DNA of 64,000 nucleotides from contig OY756966.1 of the NCBI GenBank assembly GCA_963580455.1, forward strand, positions 14,325,001 through 14,389,000, in the 5' to 3' direction. Position numbers and translations under genes: made by a program. The stretch comes from Euonymus europaeus. Taxonomy: Eukaryota; Streptophyta; Magnoliopsida; Celastrales; Celastraceae. Below, one piece after another: positions 10,941-24,945 of this stretch (position 1 is its first letter; each line of letters begins with the position of its first letter). The notes beneath the pieces are model-generated. The model was not told the DNA's origin and ran no database searches. It was given only the letters and a program-made list of their open reading frames with translations.

Positions 10941-11999
10941 CTATGAAAAATAGACAAAAATGTTAAAAGCTCGTCCATAGAGAGAGTTGAGCAACTTCGG
11001 ACTATCAAAGTTGCTCGGGATAGACTTTTAATTCTTCTTCTATGTCAAATTTTACGTGTATAAGCTTCCTAGATTATTTCGAGTTCAAAACATCAACTTT
11101 CTATGACAAATGGACAAAAATGTTAAAGGCTCCTCCATAGAGAGAGTTGAGCTACTTCGGACTATCAAAGTTGCTCGTGATAGACTTTTTATTGTTCTTC
11201 TATGTCAAATTTTACGAGTATAAGCTTCCTACATTATTTCGATGCCAAAACACCAACTTTCTATGACAAATAGACAAAACCGTTAAAAGCTCCTCCATAG
11301 AGAGAGTTGAGCAACTTCGGACTATCAAAGTTGCTCAGAATAGAATTTTAATTGTTCTTCTATGTCAAATTTTACGAGTGTAAGCTTCCTACATTATTTC
11401 GATGCCAAAACACCAACTTTCTATGACAAATGGACAAAACCGTTAAAAGCTCCTCCATAGAGAGAGTTGAGCAACTTCGGACTATCAAAGTTGCTCGGGA
11501 TAGACTTTTAATTGTTCTTCTATGTCAAATTTTACGAGTATAAGCTTCCTACATTATTTCGATGCCAAAACACCAACTTTCTATGACAAATAGACAAAAC
11601 CGTTAAAAGCTCCTCCATAGAGAGAGATGAGCAACTTCGGACCATCAAAGTTGCTCGGTGTACAATTTCTATTGTTCTTATATGTCAAATTTTATGAGTA
11701 TAAGCTTCCTAGATTATTTCGATGCCAAAACACCAACTTTCTTTGATAAATGGACAAAACCGTTAAAAGCTTCTCCATAGAAAGAGTTGAGCAACTTCGG
11801 ACTATCAAAATTGTTCAGGATAGACTTTTAATTGTTCTTCTTTGTCAAATTTTACGAGTATAAGCTTCCTACATTATTTCGATGCCAAAACACCAACTTT
11901 CTATGACAAATGGACAAAACCGTTAAAAGCTCCTCCATAGAGAGAGTTGAGCAACTTCGGACCATTGAAGTTGCTCGGTGTCTAATTTTTATTGTTCTC
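10880..11999 (+). repeat. F-G-x-H-I-J-A module, second copy, leading into K
   Basis: Seven units repeat the order found at 5,120-6,079, then add an A unit at 11,840. That A unit ends in cggaccattgaag and cggtgtctaattttt, the sequence that always precedes a K monomer. In the first copy the A and K units are absent and J is followed directly by the post-K unit. Confidence 0.82.
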
Positions 12000-14900
12000 A
12001 TATGTAAAATTTTACGAGTATAAGCTTCAGAGATTATTTCGATGCCAAAACACCAACTTTTTATGACAAATAGATAAAACCGTTAAGAGCTCTTCCATAG
12101 AGAGTTGAGAAACTTCGGACCATCAAAGTTGCTCGATGTACACTTTTTATTGTTCTTCAATGTCAAATTTTACGACTATAAGCTTCCTACATTATTTCGA
12201 TGCCAAAAAACTAACTTTCTATGACAAATGGACAAAACCGTTAAAAACTCCTCCATAGAGAGAGTTGAGCAACTTCGGACTATCAAAGTTGCTCGGGATA
12301 GACTTTTAATTGTTCTTCTATGTCAAATTTTACGAGTATAAGCTTCCTACATTATTTCGATGCCAAAACACCAACTTTCTATGACAAATAGACAAAACCG
12401 TTAAAAGCTCCTCCATAGAGAGAGTTGAGCAACTTCGGACTATCAAAGTTGTTCGGGATAGACTTTTTATTGTTCTTCTACGTCAAATTTTACGAGTATA
12501 TGCTTCCTACATTTTTTCGATGCCAAAACACCAACTTTCTATGACAAATGGACAAAACCGTTAAAAGCTCCTCCATAGAGAGAGTTGAGCAACTTCGGAC
12601 TATCAAAGTTGCTCGGAATAGACTTTTAATTGCTCTTCTATGTCAAATTTTACGAGTATAAGCTTCCTACATTATTTCGATGCCCAAAAACCAACTTTCT
12701 ATGACAAATGGACAAAACCGTTAAAAGCTCCTCCATAGAGAGAGTTAAGCAACTTCGGACTATCAAAGTTGCTCGGAATAGACTTTTAATTGTTCTTCTA
12801 TGTCAAATTTTACGAGTATAAGCTTCCTACATTATTTCGATGCCAAAAAAGCAACTTTCTATGACAAATGGACAAAACCGTTAAAAGCTCCTCCATAGAG
12901 AGAGTTGAGCAACTTAGGACTATCAAAGTTGCTCGGGATAGACTTTTAATTGTTCTTCTATGTCAAATTTTAAGAGTATAAGCTTCCTACATTATTTCGA
13001 TGCCAAAACACCAACTTTCTATAACAAATGGACAAAACCGTTAAAAGCTCCTCCATAGAGAGAGTTGAGCAACTTCGGACTATCAAAGTTGCTCGGAATA
13101 GAATTTTAATTGTTCTTCTATGTCAAATTTTACGAGTATAAGCTTCCTACATTATCTCGATGCCAAAAACCAACTTTCTATGAGAAATGGACAAAACTGT
13201 TAAAAGCTCCTCCATAGAGAGAGTTGAGCAACTTCGGACTATCAAAGTTGCTCGTGATAGACTTTTAATTGTTCTTCTATGTCAAATTTTATGAGTATAA
13301 GCTTCTTACATTATTTCGACGCCAAAACACCAACTTTCTATGAAAAATAGACAAAAATGTTAAAAGCTCCTCCATAGAGAGAGTTGAGCAACTTCGGACT
13401 ATCAAAGTTGCTTCGGGATAGACTTTTAATTGTCCTTCTATGTCAAATTTTACGAGTATAAGCTTCCTACATTATTTCGATGCCAAAAAACCAACTTTCT
13501 ATGACAAATGGACAAAACCGTTAAAAGCTCCTCCATAGAGAGAGTTAAGCAACTTCGGACTATCAAAGTTGCTCGGAATAGACTTTTAATTGTTCTTCTA
13601 TGTCAAATTTTACGAGTATAAGCTTCCTACAATATTTCGATGCCAAAACACCAACTTTCTATGAGAAATGGACAAAACCGTTAAAAGCTCCTCCATAGAG
13701 AGAGTTGAGCAACTTCGGACTATCAAAGTTGCTCGGGATAGACTTTTAATTGTTCTTCTATGTCAAATTTTACGAGTATAAGCTTCCTAGATTATTTCGA
13801 GTCCAAAACATCAACTTTCTATTGCAAATGGACAAAAATGTTAAAGGCTCCTCCATAGAGGGAGTTGAGCTACTTCGGACTATCAAAGTTGCTCGTGATA
13901 GACTTTTTATTGTTCTTCTATGTCAAATTTTACGAGTATAAGCTTCCTACATTATTTCGATGCCAAAACACCAACTTTCTATGACAAATAGAAAAAACCG
14001 TTAAAAGCTCCTCCATAGAGAGAGTTGAGCAACTTCGGACTATCAAAGTTGCTCGGAATAGAATTTTAATTGTTCTTCTATGTCAAATTTTACGAGTGTA
14101 AGCTTCCTACATTATTTCGATGCCAAAACAGCAACTTTCTATGACAAATGGACAAAACCGTTAAAAGCTCCTCCATAGAGAGAGTTGAGCAACTTCGGAC
14201 TATCAAAGTTGCTCGGGATAGACTTTTTATTGTTCTTCTATGTCAAATTTTACGAGTATAAGCTTCCTACATTATTTCGATGCCAAAACACCAACTTTCT
14301 ATGGGAAATGGACAAAACCGTTAAAAGCTCCTCCATAGAGAGAGTTGAGCAACTTCGGACTATCAAAGTTGCTCGAGATAGACTTTTAATTGTTCTTCTA
14401 TGTCAAATTTTATGAGTATAAGCTTCCTACATTATTTCGATGCCAAAACACCAACTTTCTATGAAAAATAGACAAAAATGTTAAAAGCTCGTCCATAGAG
14501 AGAGTTGAGCAACTTCGGACTATCAAAGTTGCTCGGGATAGACTTTTAATTGTTCTTCTATGTCAAATTTTACGAGTATAAGCTTCCTAGATTATTTCGA
14601 GTCCAAAACATCAACTTTCTATGACAAATGGACAAAAATGTTAAAGGCTCCTCCATAGAGAGAGTTGAGCTACTTCGGACTATCAAAGTTGCTCGTGATA
14701 GACTTTTTATTGTTCTTCTATGTCAAATTTTACGAGTATAAGCTTCCTACATTATTTCGATGCCAAAACACCAACTTTCTATGACAAATAGACAAAACCG
14801 TTAAAAGCTCCTCCATAGAGAGAGTTGAGCAACTTCGGACTATCAAAGTTGCTCGGAATAGAATTTTAATTGTTCTTCTATGTCAAATTTTACGAGTGTA

Positions 14901-15516
14901 AGCTTCCTACATTATTTCGATGCCAAAACACCAACTTTCTATGACAAATGGACAAAACCGTTAAAAGCTCCTCCATAGAGAGAGTTGAGCAACTTCGGAC
15001 TATCAAAGTTGCTCGGGATAGACTTTTAATTGTTCTTCTATGTCAAATTTTACGAGTATAAGCTTCCTACATTATTTCGATGCCAAAACACCAACTTTCT
15101 ATGACAAATAGACAAAACCGTTAAAAGCTCCTCCATAGAGAGAGATGAGCAACTTCGGACCATCAAAGTTGTTCGGTGTACAATTTCTATTGTTCTTGTA
15201 TGTCAAATTTTAGGAGTATAAGCTTCCTAGATTATTTCGATGCCAAAACACCAACTTTCTTTGATAAATGGCAAAACCGTTAAAAGCTTCTCCATAGAGA
15301 GAGTTGAGCAACTTCGGACTATCAAAATTGTTCAGGATACACTTTTAATTGTTCTTCTATGTCAAATTTTATGAGTATAAGCTTCCTACATTATTTCGAT
15401 GCCAAAACACCAACTTTCTATGACAAATGGACAAAACCGTTAAAAGCTCCTCCATAGAGAGAGTTGAGCAACTTCGGACCATTGAAGTTGCTCGGTGTCT
15501 AATTTTTATTGTTCTC
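12000..15516 (+). repeat. K-headed unit 1 (3,517 bp)
   Basis: The unit begins with the 158-bp K monomer at 12,000-12,157: atatgtaaaa at its start, cttcagagatt, gatagataaaacc, ttaagagctcttcc, a GA deletion (catagagagttgag) and cgatgtacac. It is followed by the post-K unit at 12,158 (caatgtc, acgactat, aaaactaac, aaaaactcc). An L unit and a run of C, D, E and F units come next. A 5-mer segment is duplicated inside it with an 800-bp shift: G units start at 13,758 and 14,558, and H units at 14,078 and 14,878. Confidence 0.82.
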
Positions 15517-18500
15517 ATATGTAAAATTTTACGAGTATAAGCTTCAGAGATTATTTCGATGCCAAAACACCAACTTTTTATGACAAATAGATAAAACCGT
15601 TAAGAGCTCTTCCATAGAGAGTTGAGAAACTTCGGACCATCAAAGTTGCTCGATGTACACTTTTTATTGTTCTTCAATGTCAAATTTTACGCCTATAAGC
15701 TTCCTACATTATTTCGATGCCAAAAAACTAACTTTCTATGACAAATGGACAAAACCGTTAAAAACTCCTCCATAGAGAGAGTTGAGCAACTTCGGACTAT
15801 CAAAGTTGCTCGGGATAGACTTTTAATTGTTCTTCTATGTCAAATTTTACGAGTATAAGCTTCCTATATTATTTCGATGCCAAAACACCAACTTTCTACG
15901 ACAAATAGACAAAACCGTTAAAAGCTCCTCCATAGAGAGAGTTGAGCAACTTCGGACTATCAAAGTTGTTCGGGATAGACTTTTTATTGTTCTTCTACGT
16001 CAAATTTTACGAGTATATGCTTCCTACATTATTTCGATGCCAAAACACCAACTTTCTATGACAAATGGACAAAACCGTTAAAAGCTCCTCCATAGAGAGA
16101 GTTGAGCAACTTCGGACTATCAAAGTTGCTCGGGATAGACTTTTAATTGTCCTTCTATGTCAAATTTTACGAGTATAAGCTTCCTACATTAATTCGATGC
16201 AAAACACCAACTTTCTATGACAAATGGACAAAACCGTTAAAAGCTCCTCCATAGAGAGAGTTGAGCAACTTCGGACTATCAAAGTTGCTCGGAATAGACT
16301 TTTAATTGCTCTTCTATGTCAAATTTTACGAGTATAAGCTTCCTACATTATTTCGATGCCCAAAAACCAACTTTCTATGAAAAATGGACAAAACCGTTAA
16401 AAGCTCCTCCATAGAGAGAGTTAAGCAACTTCGGACTATCAAAGTTGCTCGGAATAGACTTTTAATTGTTCTTCTATGTCAAATTTTACGAGTATAAGCT
16501 TCCTACATTATTTCGATGCAAAACACCAACTTTCTATGACAAATGGACAAAACCGTTAAAAGCTCCTCCATAGAGAGAGTTGAGCAACTTCGGACTATCA
16601 AAGTTGCTCGGAATAGACTTTTAATTGCTCTTCTATGTCAAATTTTACGAGTATAAGCTTCCTACATTATTTCGATGCCCAAAAACCAACTTTCTATGAC
16701 AAATGGACAAAACCGTTAAAAGCTCCTCCATAGAGAGAGTTAAGCAACTTCGGACTATCAAAGTTGCTCGGAATATACTTTTAATTGTTCTTCTATGTCA
16801 AATTTTACGAGTATAAGCTTCCTACATTATTTCGATGCCAAAAAAGCAACTTTCTATGACAAATGGACAAAACCGTTAAAAGCTCCTCCATAGAGAGAGT
16901 TGAGCAACTTCGGACTATCAAAGTTGCTCGGGATAGACTTTTAACTGTTCTTCTATGTCAAATTTTAAGAGTATAAGCTTCCTACATTATTTCGATGCCA
17001 AAACACCAACTTTCTATAACAAATGGACAAAACCATTAAATGCTCCTCCATAGAGAGAGTTGAGCAACTTCGGACTATCAAAGTTGCTCGGAATAGAATT
17101 TTAATTGTTCTTCTATGTCAAATTTTACGAGTATAAGCTTCCTACATTATTTCGATGCCAAAAACCAACTTTCTATGAGAAATGGACAAAACCATTAAAA
17201 GCTCCTCCATAGAGAGAGTTGAGCAACTTCGGACTATCAAAGTTGCTCGGGATAGACTTTTAATTGTTCTTCTATGTCAAATTTTATGAGTATAAGCTTC
17301 TTACATTATTTCGATGCCAAAACACCAACTTTCTATGAAAAATAGACAAAAATGTTAAAAGCTCCTCCATAGAGAGAGTTGAGCAACTTCGGACTATCAA
17401 AGTTGCTTCGGGATAGACTTTTAATTGTCCTTCTATGTCAAATTTTACGAGTATAAGCTTCCTACATTATTTCGATGCCAAAAAACCAACTTTCTATGAC
17501 AAATGGACAAAACCGTTAAAAGCTCCTCCATAGAGAGAGTTAAGCAACTTCGGACTATCAAAGTTGCTCGGAATAGACTTTTAATTGTTCTTCTATGTCA
17601 AATTTTACGAGTATAAGCTTCCTACATTATTTCGATGCCAAAACACCAACTTTCTATGAGAAATGGACAAAACCGTTAAAAGCTCCTCCGTAGAGAGAGT
17701 TGAGCAACTTCGGACTATCAAAGTTGCTCGGGATAGACTTTTAATTGTTCTTCTATGTCAAATTTTATAAGTATAAGCTTCCTACATTATTTCGATGCCA
17801 AAACACCAACTTTCTATGAAAAATAGACAAAAATGTTAAAAGCTCCTCCATAGAGAGAGTTGAGCAACTTCGGACTATCAAAGTTGCTCGGGATAGACTT
17901 TTAATTGTTCTTCTATGTCAAATTTTACGAGTATAAGCTTCCTAGATTATTTCGAGTCCAAAACATCAACTTTCTATGACAAATGGACAAAAATGTTAAA
18001 GGCTCCTCCATAGAGGGAGTTGAGCTACTTCGGACTATCAAAGTTGCTCGTGATAGACTTTTTATTGTTCTTTTATGTCAAATTTTACGAGTATAAGCTT
18101 CCTACATTATTTCGATGCCAAAACACCAACTTTCTATGACAAATAGACAAAACCGTTAAAAGCTCCTCCATAGAGAGAGTTGAGCAACTTCGGACTATCA
18201 AAGTTGCTCGGAATAGAATTTTAATTGTTCTTCTATGTCAAATTTTACGAGTGTAAGCTTCCTACATTATTTCGATGCCAAAACACCAACTTTCTATGAC
18301 AAATGGACAAAACCGTTAAAAGCTCCTCCAAGAGAGAGTTGAGCAACTTCGGACTATCAAAGTTGCTCGGGATAGACTTTTAATTGTTCTTCTATGTCAA
18401 ATTTTACGAGTATAAGCTTCCTACATTATTTCGATGCCAAAACACCAACTTTCTATGACAAATAGACAAAACCGTTAAAAGCTCCTCCATAGAGAGAGAT

Positions 18501-18870
18501 GAGCAACTTCGGACCATCAAAGTTGCTCGGTGTACAATTTCTATTGTTCTTGTATGTCAAATTTTAGGAGTATAAGCTTCCTAGATTATTTCGATGCCAA
18601 AACACCAACTTTCTTTGATAAATGGCAAAACCGTTAAAAGCTTCTCCATAGAGAGAGTTGAGCAACTTCGGACTATCAAAATTGTTCAGGATAGACTTTT
18701 AATTGTTCTTCTATGTCAAATTTTACGAGTATAAGCTTCCTACATTATTTCGATGCCAAAACACCAACTTTCTATGACAAATGGACAAAACCGTTAAAAG
18801 CTCCTCCATAGAGAGAGTTGAGCAACTTCGGACCATTGAAGTTGCTCGGTGTCTAATTTTTATTGTTCTC
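15517..18870 (+). repeat. K-headed unit 2 (3,354 bp)
   Basis: The order is the same as in the preceding unit: K, post-K (here acgcctat), an L unit, C, D and E units, F, then G, H, I and J. The G segment is present once (about 17,920) and not duplicated. Several monomers have lost a base (gatgcaaaac near 16,196 and 16,516), which accounts for a length slightly below 21 monomers. Confidence 0.8.
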
Positions 18871-19508
18871 ATTTGTAAAATTTTACGAGTATAAGCTTTA
18901 GAGATTATTTCGATGCTAAAACACCAACTTTTTATGACAAATAGATAAAACCGTTAAGAGCTCTTCCATAGAGAGTTGAGAAACTTCGGACCATCAAAGT
19001 TGCTCGATGTACACTTTTTATTGTTCTTCAATGTCAAATTTTCCGCCTATAAGCTTCCTACATTATTTCGATGCCAAAAAACTAACTTTCTATGACAAAT
19101 GGACAAAACCGTTAAAAACTCCTCCATAGAGAGAGTTGAGCAACTTCGGACTATCAAAGTTGCTCGGGATAGACTTTTAATTGTTCTTCTATGTCAAATT
19201 TTACGAGTATAAGCTTCCTACATTATTTCGATGCCAAAACACCAACTTTCTACGACAAATAGACAAATCCGTTAAAAGCTCCTCCATAGAGAGAGTTGAG
19301 CAACTTCGGACTATCAAAGTTGTTCGGGATAGACTTTTTATTGTTCTTCTACGTCAAATTTTACGAGTATATGCTTCCTACATTATTTCGATGCCAAAAC
19401 ACCAACTCTCTATGACAAATGGACAAAACCGTTAAAAGCTCCTCCATAGAGAGAGTTGAGCAACTTCGGACTATCAAAGTTGCTCGGAATAGACTTTTAA
19501 TTGTTCTT
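18392..19508 (+). repeat. 7-mer tandem duplication, left copy (1,117 bp)
   Basis: Seven monomers from the I unit through J, A, K, post-K and L recur immediately at 19,509-20,625 with a shift of 1,117 bp. Shared private variants are atttgtaaaa in K and ttccgcctat in the post-K unit. A few differences separate the copies (caaatcc versus caaaacc; gacaaatag versus gaaaaatag in K). The duplication joins exactly at the monomer boundary. Confidence 0.88.
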
Positions 19509-20625
19509 CTATGTCAAATTTTACGAGTATAAGCTTCCTACATTATTTCGATGCCAAAACACCAACTTTCTATGACAAATAGACAAAACCGTTAAAAGCT
19601 CCTCCATAGAGAGAGATGAGCAACTTCGGACCATCAAAGTTGCTCGGTGTACAATTTCTATTGTTCTTGTATGTCAAATTTTAGGAGTATAAGCTTCCTA
19701 GATTATTTCGATGCCAAAACACCAACTTTCTTTGATAAATGGCAAAACCGTTAAAAGCTTCTCCATAGAGAGAGTTGAGCAACTTCGGACTATCAAAATT
19801 GTTCAGGATAGACTTTTAATTGTTCTTCTATGTCAAATTTTACGAGTATAAGCTTCCTACATTATTTCGATGCCAAAACACCAACTTTCTATGACAAATG
19901 GACAAAACCGTTAAAAGCTCCTCCATAGAGAGAGTTGAGCAACTTCGGACCATTGAAGTTGCTCGGTGTCTAATTTTTATTGTTCTCATTTGTAAAATTT
20001 TACGAGTATAAGCTTCAGAGATTATTTCGATGCTAAAACACCAACTTTTTATGAAAAATAGATAAAACCGTTAAGAGCTCTTCCATAGAGAGTTGAGAAA
20101 CTTCGGACCATCAAAGTTGCTCGATGTACACTTTTTATTGTTCTTCAATGTCAAATTTTCCGCCTATAAGCTTCCTACATTATTTCGATGCCAAAAAACT
20201 AACTTTCTATGACAAATGGACAAAACCGTTAAAAACTCCTCCATAGAGAGAGTTGAGCAACTTCGGACTATCAAAGTTGCTCGGGATAGACTTTTAATTG
20301 TTCTTCTATGTCAAATTTTACGAGTATAAGCTTCCTACATTATTTCGATGCCAAAACACCAACTTTCTACGACAAATAGACAAAACCGTTAAAAGCTCCT
20401 CCATAGAGAGAGTTGAGCAACTTCGGACTATCAAAGTTGTTCGGGATAGACTTTTTATTGTTCTTCTACGTCAAATTTTACGAGTATATGCTTCCTACAT
20501 TATTTCGATGCCAAAACACCAACTTTCTATGACAAATGGACAAAACCGTTAAAAGCTCCTCCATAGAGAGAGTTGAGCAACTTCGGACTATCAAAGTTGC
20601 TCGGAATAGACTTTTAATTGTTCTT
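19509..20625 (+). repeat. 7-mer tandem duplication, right copy (1,117 bp)
   Basis: Counterpart of 18,392-19,508. After it the array proceeds with C-class and related units (gatgcccaaa), as unit 2 did after its own L unit, so the event looks like a simple insertion of one extra 7-mer. Confidence 0.87.
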
Positions 20626-23600
20626 CTATGTCAAATTTTACGTGTATAAGCTTCCTACATTATTTCGATGCCCAAAAACCAACTTTCTATGAAAAATGGA
20701 CAAAACCGTTAAAAGCTCCTCCATAGAGAGAGTTAAGCAACTTCGGACTATCAAAGTTGCTCGGAATAGACTTTTAATTGTTCTTCTATGTCAAATTTTA
20801 CGAGTATAAGCTTCCTACATTATTTCGATGCCAAAACACCAACTTTCTATGACAAATGGACAAAACCGTTAAAAGCTCCTCCATAGAGAGAGTTGAGCAA
20901 CTTCGGACTATCAAAGTTGCTCGGAATAGACTTTTAATTGCTCTTCTATGTCAAATTTTACGAGTATAAGCTTCCTACATTATTTCGATGCCCATAAACC
21001 AACCTTCTATGACAAATGGACAAAACCGTTAAAAGCTCCTCCATAGAGAGAGTTAAGCAACTTCGGACTATCAAAGTTGCTCGGAATATACTTTTAATTG
21101 TTCTTCTATGTCAAATTTTACGAGTATAAGCTTCCTACATTATTTCGATGCCAAAAAAGCAACTTTCTATGACAAATGGACAAAACCGTTAAAAGCTCCT
21201 CCATAGAGAGAGTTGAGCAACTTCGGACTATCAAAGTTGCTCGGGATAGACTTTTAATTGTTCTTCTATGTCAAATTTTAAGAGTATAAGCTTCCTACAT
21301 TATTTCGATGCCAAAACACCAACTTTCTATGACAAATGGACAAAACCGTTAAATGCTCCTCCATAGAGAGAGTTGAGCAACTTCGGACTATCAAAGTTGC
21401 TCGGAATAGAATTTTAATTGTTCTTCTATGTCAAATTTTACGAGTATAAGCTTCCTACATTATTTCGATGCCAAAAACCAACTTTCTATGAGAAATGGAC
21501 AAAAGCATTAAAAGCTCCTCCATAGAGAGAGTTGAGCAACTTCGGACTATCAAAGTTGCTCGGGATAGACTTTTAATTGTTCTTCTATGTCAAATTTTAT
21601 GAGTATAAGCTTCTTACATTATTTCGATGCCAAAACACCAACTTTCTATGAAAAATAGACAAAAATGTTAAAAGCTCCTCCATAGAGAGAGTTGAGCAAC
21701 TTCGGACTATCAAAGTTGCTTCGGGATAGACTTTTAATTGTCCTTCTATGTCAAATTTTACGAGTATAAGCTTCCTACATTATTTCGATGCCAAAAAACC
21801 AACTTTCTATGACAAATGGACAAAACCGTTAAAAGCTCCTCCATAGAGAGAGTTAAGCAACTTCGGACTATCAAAGTTGCTCGGAATAGACTTTTAATTG
21901 TTCTTCTATGTCAAATTTTACGAGTATAAGCTTCCTACATTATTTCGATGCCAAAACACCAACTTTCTATGAGAAATGGACAAAACCGTTAAAAGCTCCT
22001 CCGTAGAGAGAGTTGAGCAACTTCGGACTATCAAAGTTGCTCGGGATAGACTTTTAATTGTTCTTCTATGTCAAATTTTATAAGTATAAGCTTCCTACAT
22101 TATTTCGATGCCAAAACACCAACTTTCTATGAAAAATAGACAAAAATGTTAAAAGCTCCTCCATAGAGAGAGTTGAGCAACTTCGGACTATCAAAGTTGC
22201 TCGGGATAGACTTTTAATTGTTCTTCTATGTCAAATTTTACGAGTATAAGCTTCCTAGATTATTTCGAGTCCAAAACATCAACTTTCTATGACAAATGGA
22301 CAAAAATGTTAAAGGCTCCTCCATAGAGGGAGTTGAGCTACTTCGGACTATCAAAGTTGCTCGTGATAGACTTTTTATTGTTCTTTTATGTCAAATTTTA
22401 CGAGTATAAGCTTCCTACATTATTTCGATGCCAAAACACCAACTTTCTATGACAAATAGACAAAACCGTTAAAAGCTCCTCCATAGAGAGAGTTGAGCAA
22501 CTTCGGACTATCAAAGTTGCTCGGAATAGAATTTTAATTGTTCTTCTATGTCAAATTTTACGAGTGTAAGCTTCCTACATTATTTCGATGCCAAAACACC
22601 AACTTTCTATGACAAATGGACAAAACCGTTAAAAGCTCCTCCATAGAGAGAGTTGAGCAACTTCGGACTATCAAAGTTGCTCGGGATAGACTTTTAATTG
22701 TTCTTCTATGTCAAATTTTACGAGTATAAGTTTCCTACATTATTTCGATGCCAAAACACCAACTTTCTATGACAAATAGACAAAACCGTTAAAAGCTCCT
22801 CCATAGAGAGAGATGAGCAACTTCGGACCATCAAAGTTGCTCGGTGTACAATTTCTATTGTTCTTATATGTCAAATTTTATGAGTATAAGCTTCCTAGAT
22901 TATTTCGATGCCAAAACACCAACTTTCTTTGATAAATGGACAAAACCGTTAAAAGCTTCTCCATAGAGAGAGTTGAGCAACTTCGGACTATCAAAGTTGT
23001 TCGGGATAGACTTTTTATTGTTCTTCTACGTCAAATTTTAAGAGTATATGCTTCCTACATTATTTCGATGCCAAAACACCAACTTTCTATGAGAAATGGA
23101 CAAAACCGTTAAAAGCTCCTCCATAGAGAGAGTTGAGCAACTTCGGACTATCAAAGTTGCTCGGGATAGACTTTTAATTGTCCTTCTATGTCAAATTTTA
23201 CGAGTATAAGCTTCCTACATTATTTCGATGCCAAAAAACCAACTTTCTATGACAAATGGACAAAACCGTTAAAAGCTCCTCCATAGAGAGAGTTAAGCAA
23301 CTTCGGACTATCAAAGTTGCTCGGAATAGACTTTTAATTGTTCTTCTATGTCAAATTTGACGAGTATAAGCTTCCTACATAATTTCGGTGCCAAAACACC
23401 AACTTTCTATGAGAAATGGACAAAACCGTTAAAAGCTCCTCCATAGAGAGAGTTGAGCAACTTCGGACTATCAAAGTTGCTCGGGATAGACTTTTAATTG
23501 TCCTTCTATGTCAAATTTTACGAGTATAAGCTTCCTACATTATTTCGATGCCAAAAAACCAACTTTCTATGACAAATGGACAAAACCGTTAAAAGCTCCT

Positions 23601-24945
23601 CCATAGAGAGAGTTAAGCAACTTCGGACTATCAAAGTTGCTCGGAATAGACTTTTAATTGTTCTTCTATGTCAAATTTGACGAGTATAAGCTTCCTACAT
23701 AATTTCGGTGCCAAAACACCAACTTTCTATGAGAAATGGACAAAACCGTTAAAAGCTCCTCCATAGAGAGAGTTGAGCAACTTCGGACTATCAAAGTTGC
23801 TCGAGATAGACTTTTAATTGTTCTTCTATGTCAAATTTTATGAGTATAAGCTTCCTACATTATTTCGATGCCAAAACACCAACTTTCTATGAAAAATAGA
23901 CAAAAATGTTAAAAGCTCCTCCATAGAGAGAGTGGAGCAACTTCGGACTATCAAAGTTGCTCGGGATAGACTTTTAATTGTTCTTCTATGTCAAATTTTA
24001 CGAGTATAAGCTTCCTAGATTATTTCGAGTCCAAAACATCAACTTTCTATGACAAATGGACAAAAATGTTAAAGGCTCCTCCATAGAGAGAGTTGAGCTA
24101 CTTCGGACTATCAAAGTTGCTCGTGATAGACTTTTTATTGTTCTTCTATGTCAAATTTTACGAGTATAAGCTTCCTACATTATTTCGATGCCAAAACACC
24201 AACTTTCTATGACAAATAGACAAAACCGTTAAAAGCTCCTCCATAGAGAGAGTTGAGCAACTTCGGACTATCAAAGTTGCTCGGAATAGAATTTTAATTG
24301 TTCTTCTATGTCAAACTTTACGAGTGTAAGCTTCCTACATTATTTCGATGCCAAAACACCAACTTTCTATGACAAATGGACAAAACCGTTAAAAGCTCCT
24401 CCATAGAGAGAGTTGAGCAACTTCGGACTATCAAAGTTGCTCGGGATAGACTTTTAATTGTTCTTCTATGTCAAATTTTACGAGTATAAGCTTCCTACAT
24501 TATTTCGATGCCAAAACACCAACTTTCTATGACAAATAGACAAAACCGTTAAAAGCTCCTCCATAGAGAGAGATGAGCAACTTCGGACCATCAAAGTTGC
24601 TCGGTGTACAATTTCTATTGTTCTTATATGTCAAATTTTATGAGTATAAGCTTCCTAGATTATTTCGATGCCAAAACACCAACTTTCTTTGATAAATGGA
24701 CAAAACCGTTAAAAGCTTCTCCATAGAGAGAGTTGAGCAACTTCGGACTATCAAAATTGTTCAGGATAGACTTTTAATTGTTCTTCTATGTCAAATTTTA
24801 CGAGTATAAGCTTCCTACATTATTTCGATGCCAAAACACCAAATTTCTATGACAAATGGACAAAACCGTTAAAAGCTCCTCCATAGAGAGAGTTGAGCAA
24901 CTTCGGACCATTGAAGTTGCTCGGTGTCTAATTTTTATTGTTCTC
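19988..24945 (+). repeat. K-headed unit 4 (4,958 bp)
   Basis: This unit follows the order of unit 2, then continues with an L unit near 23,026. A dimer is duplicated exactly at 23,186-23,505 and 23,506-23,825; both copies contain the private variants tttgacgag and aatttcggtg. A second F-G-x-H-I-J-A series follows. The G units are near 22,240 and 24,000. Confidence 0.8.
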
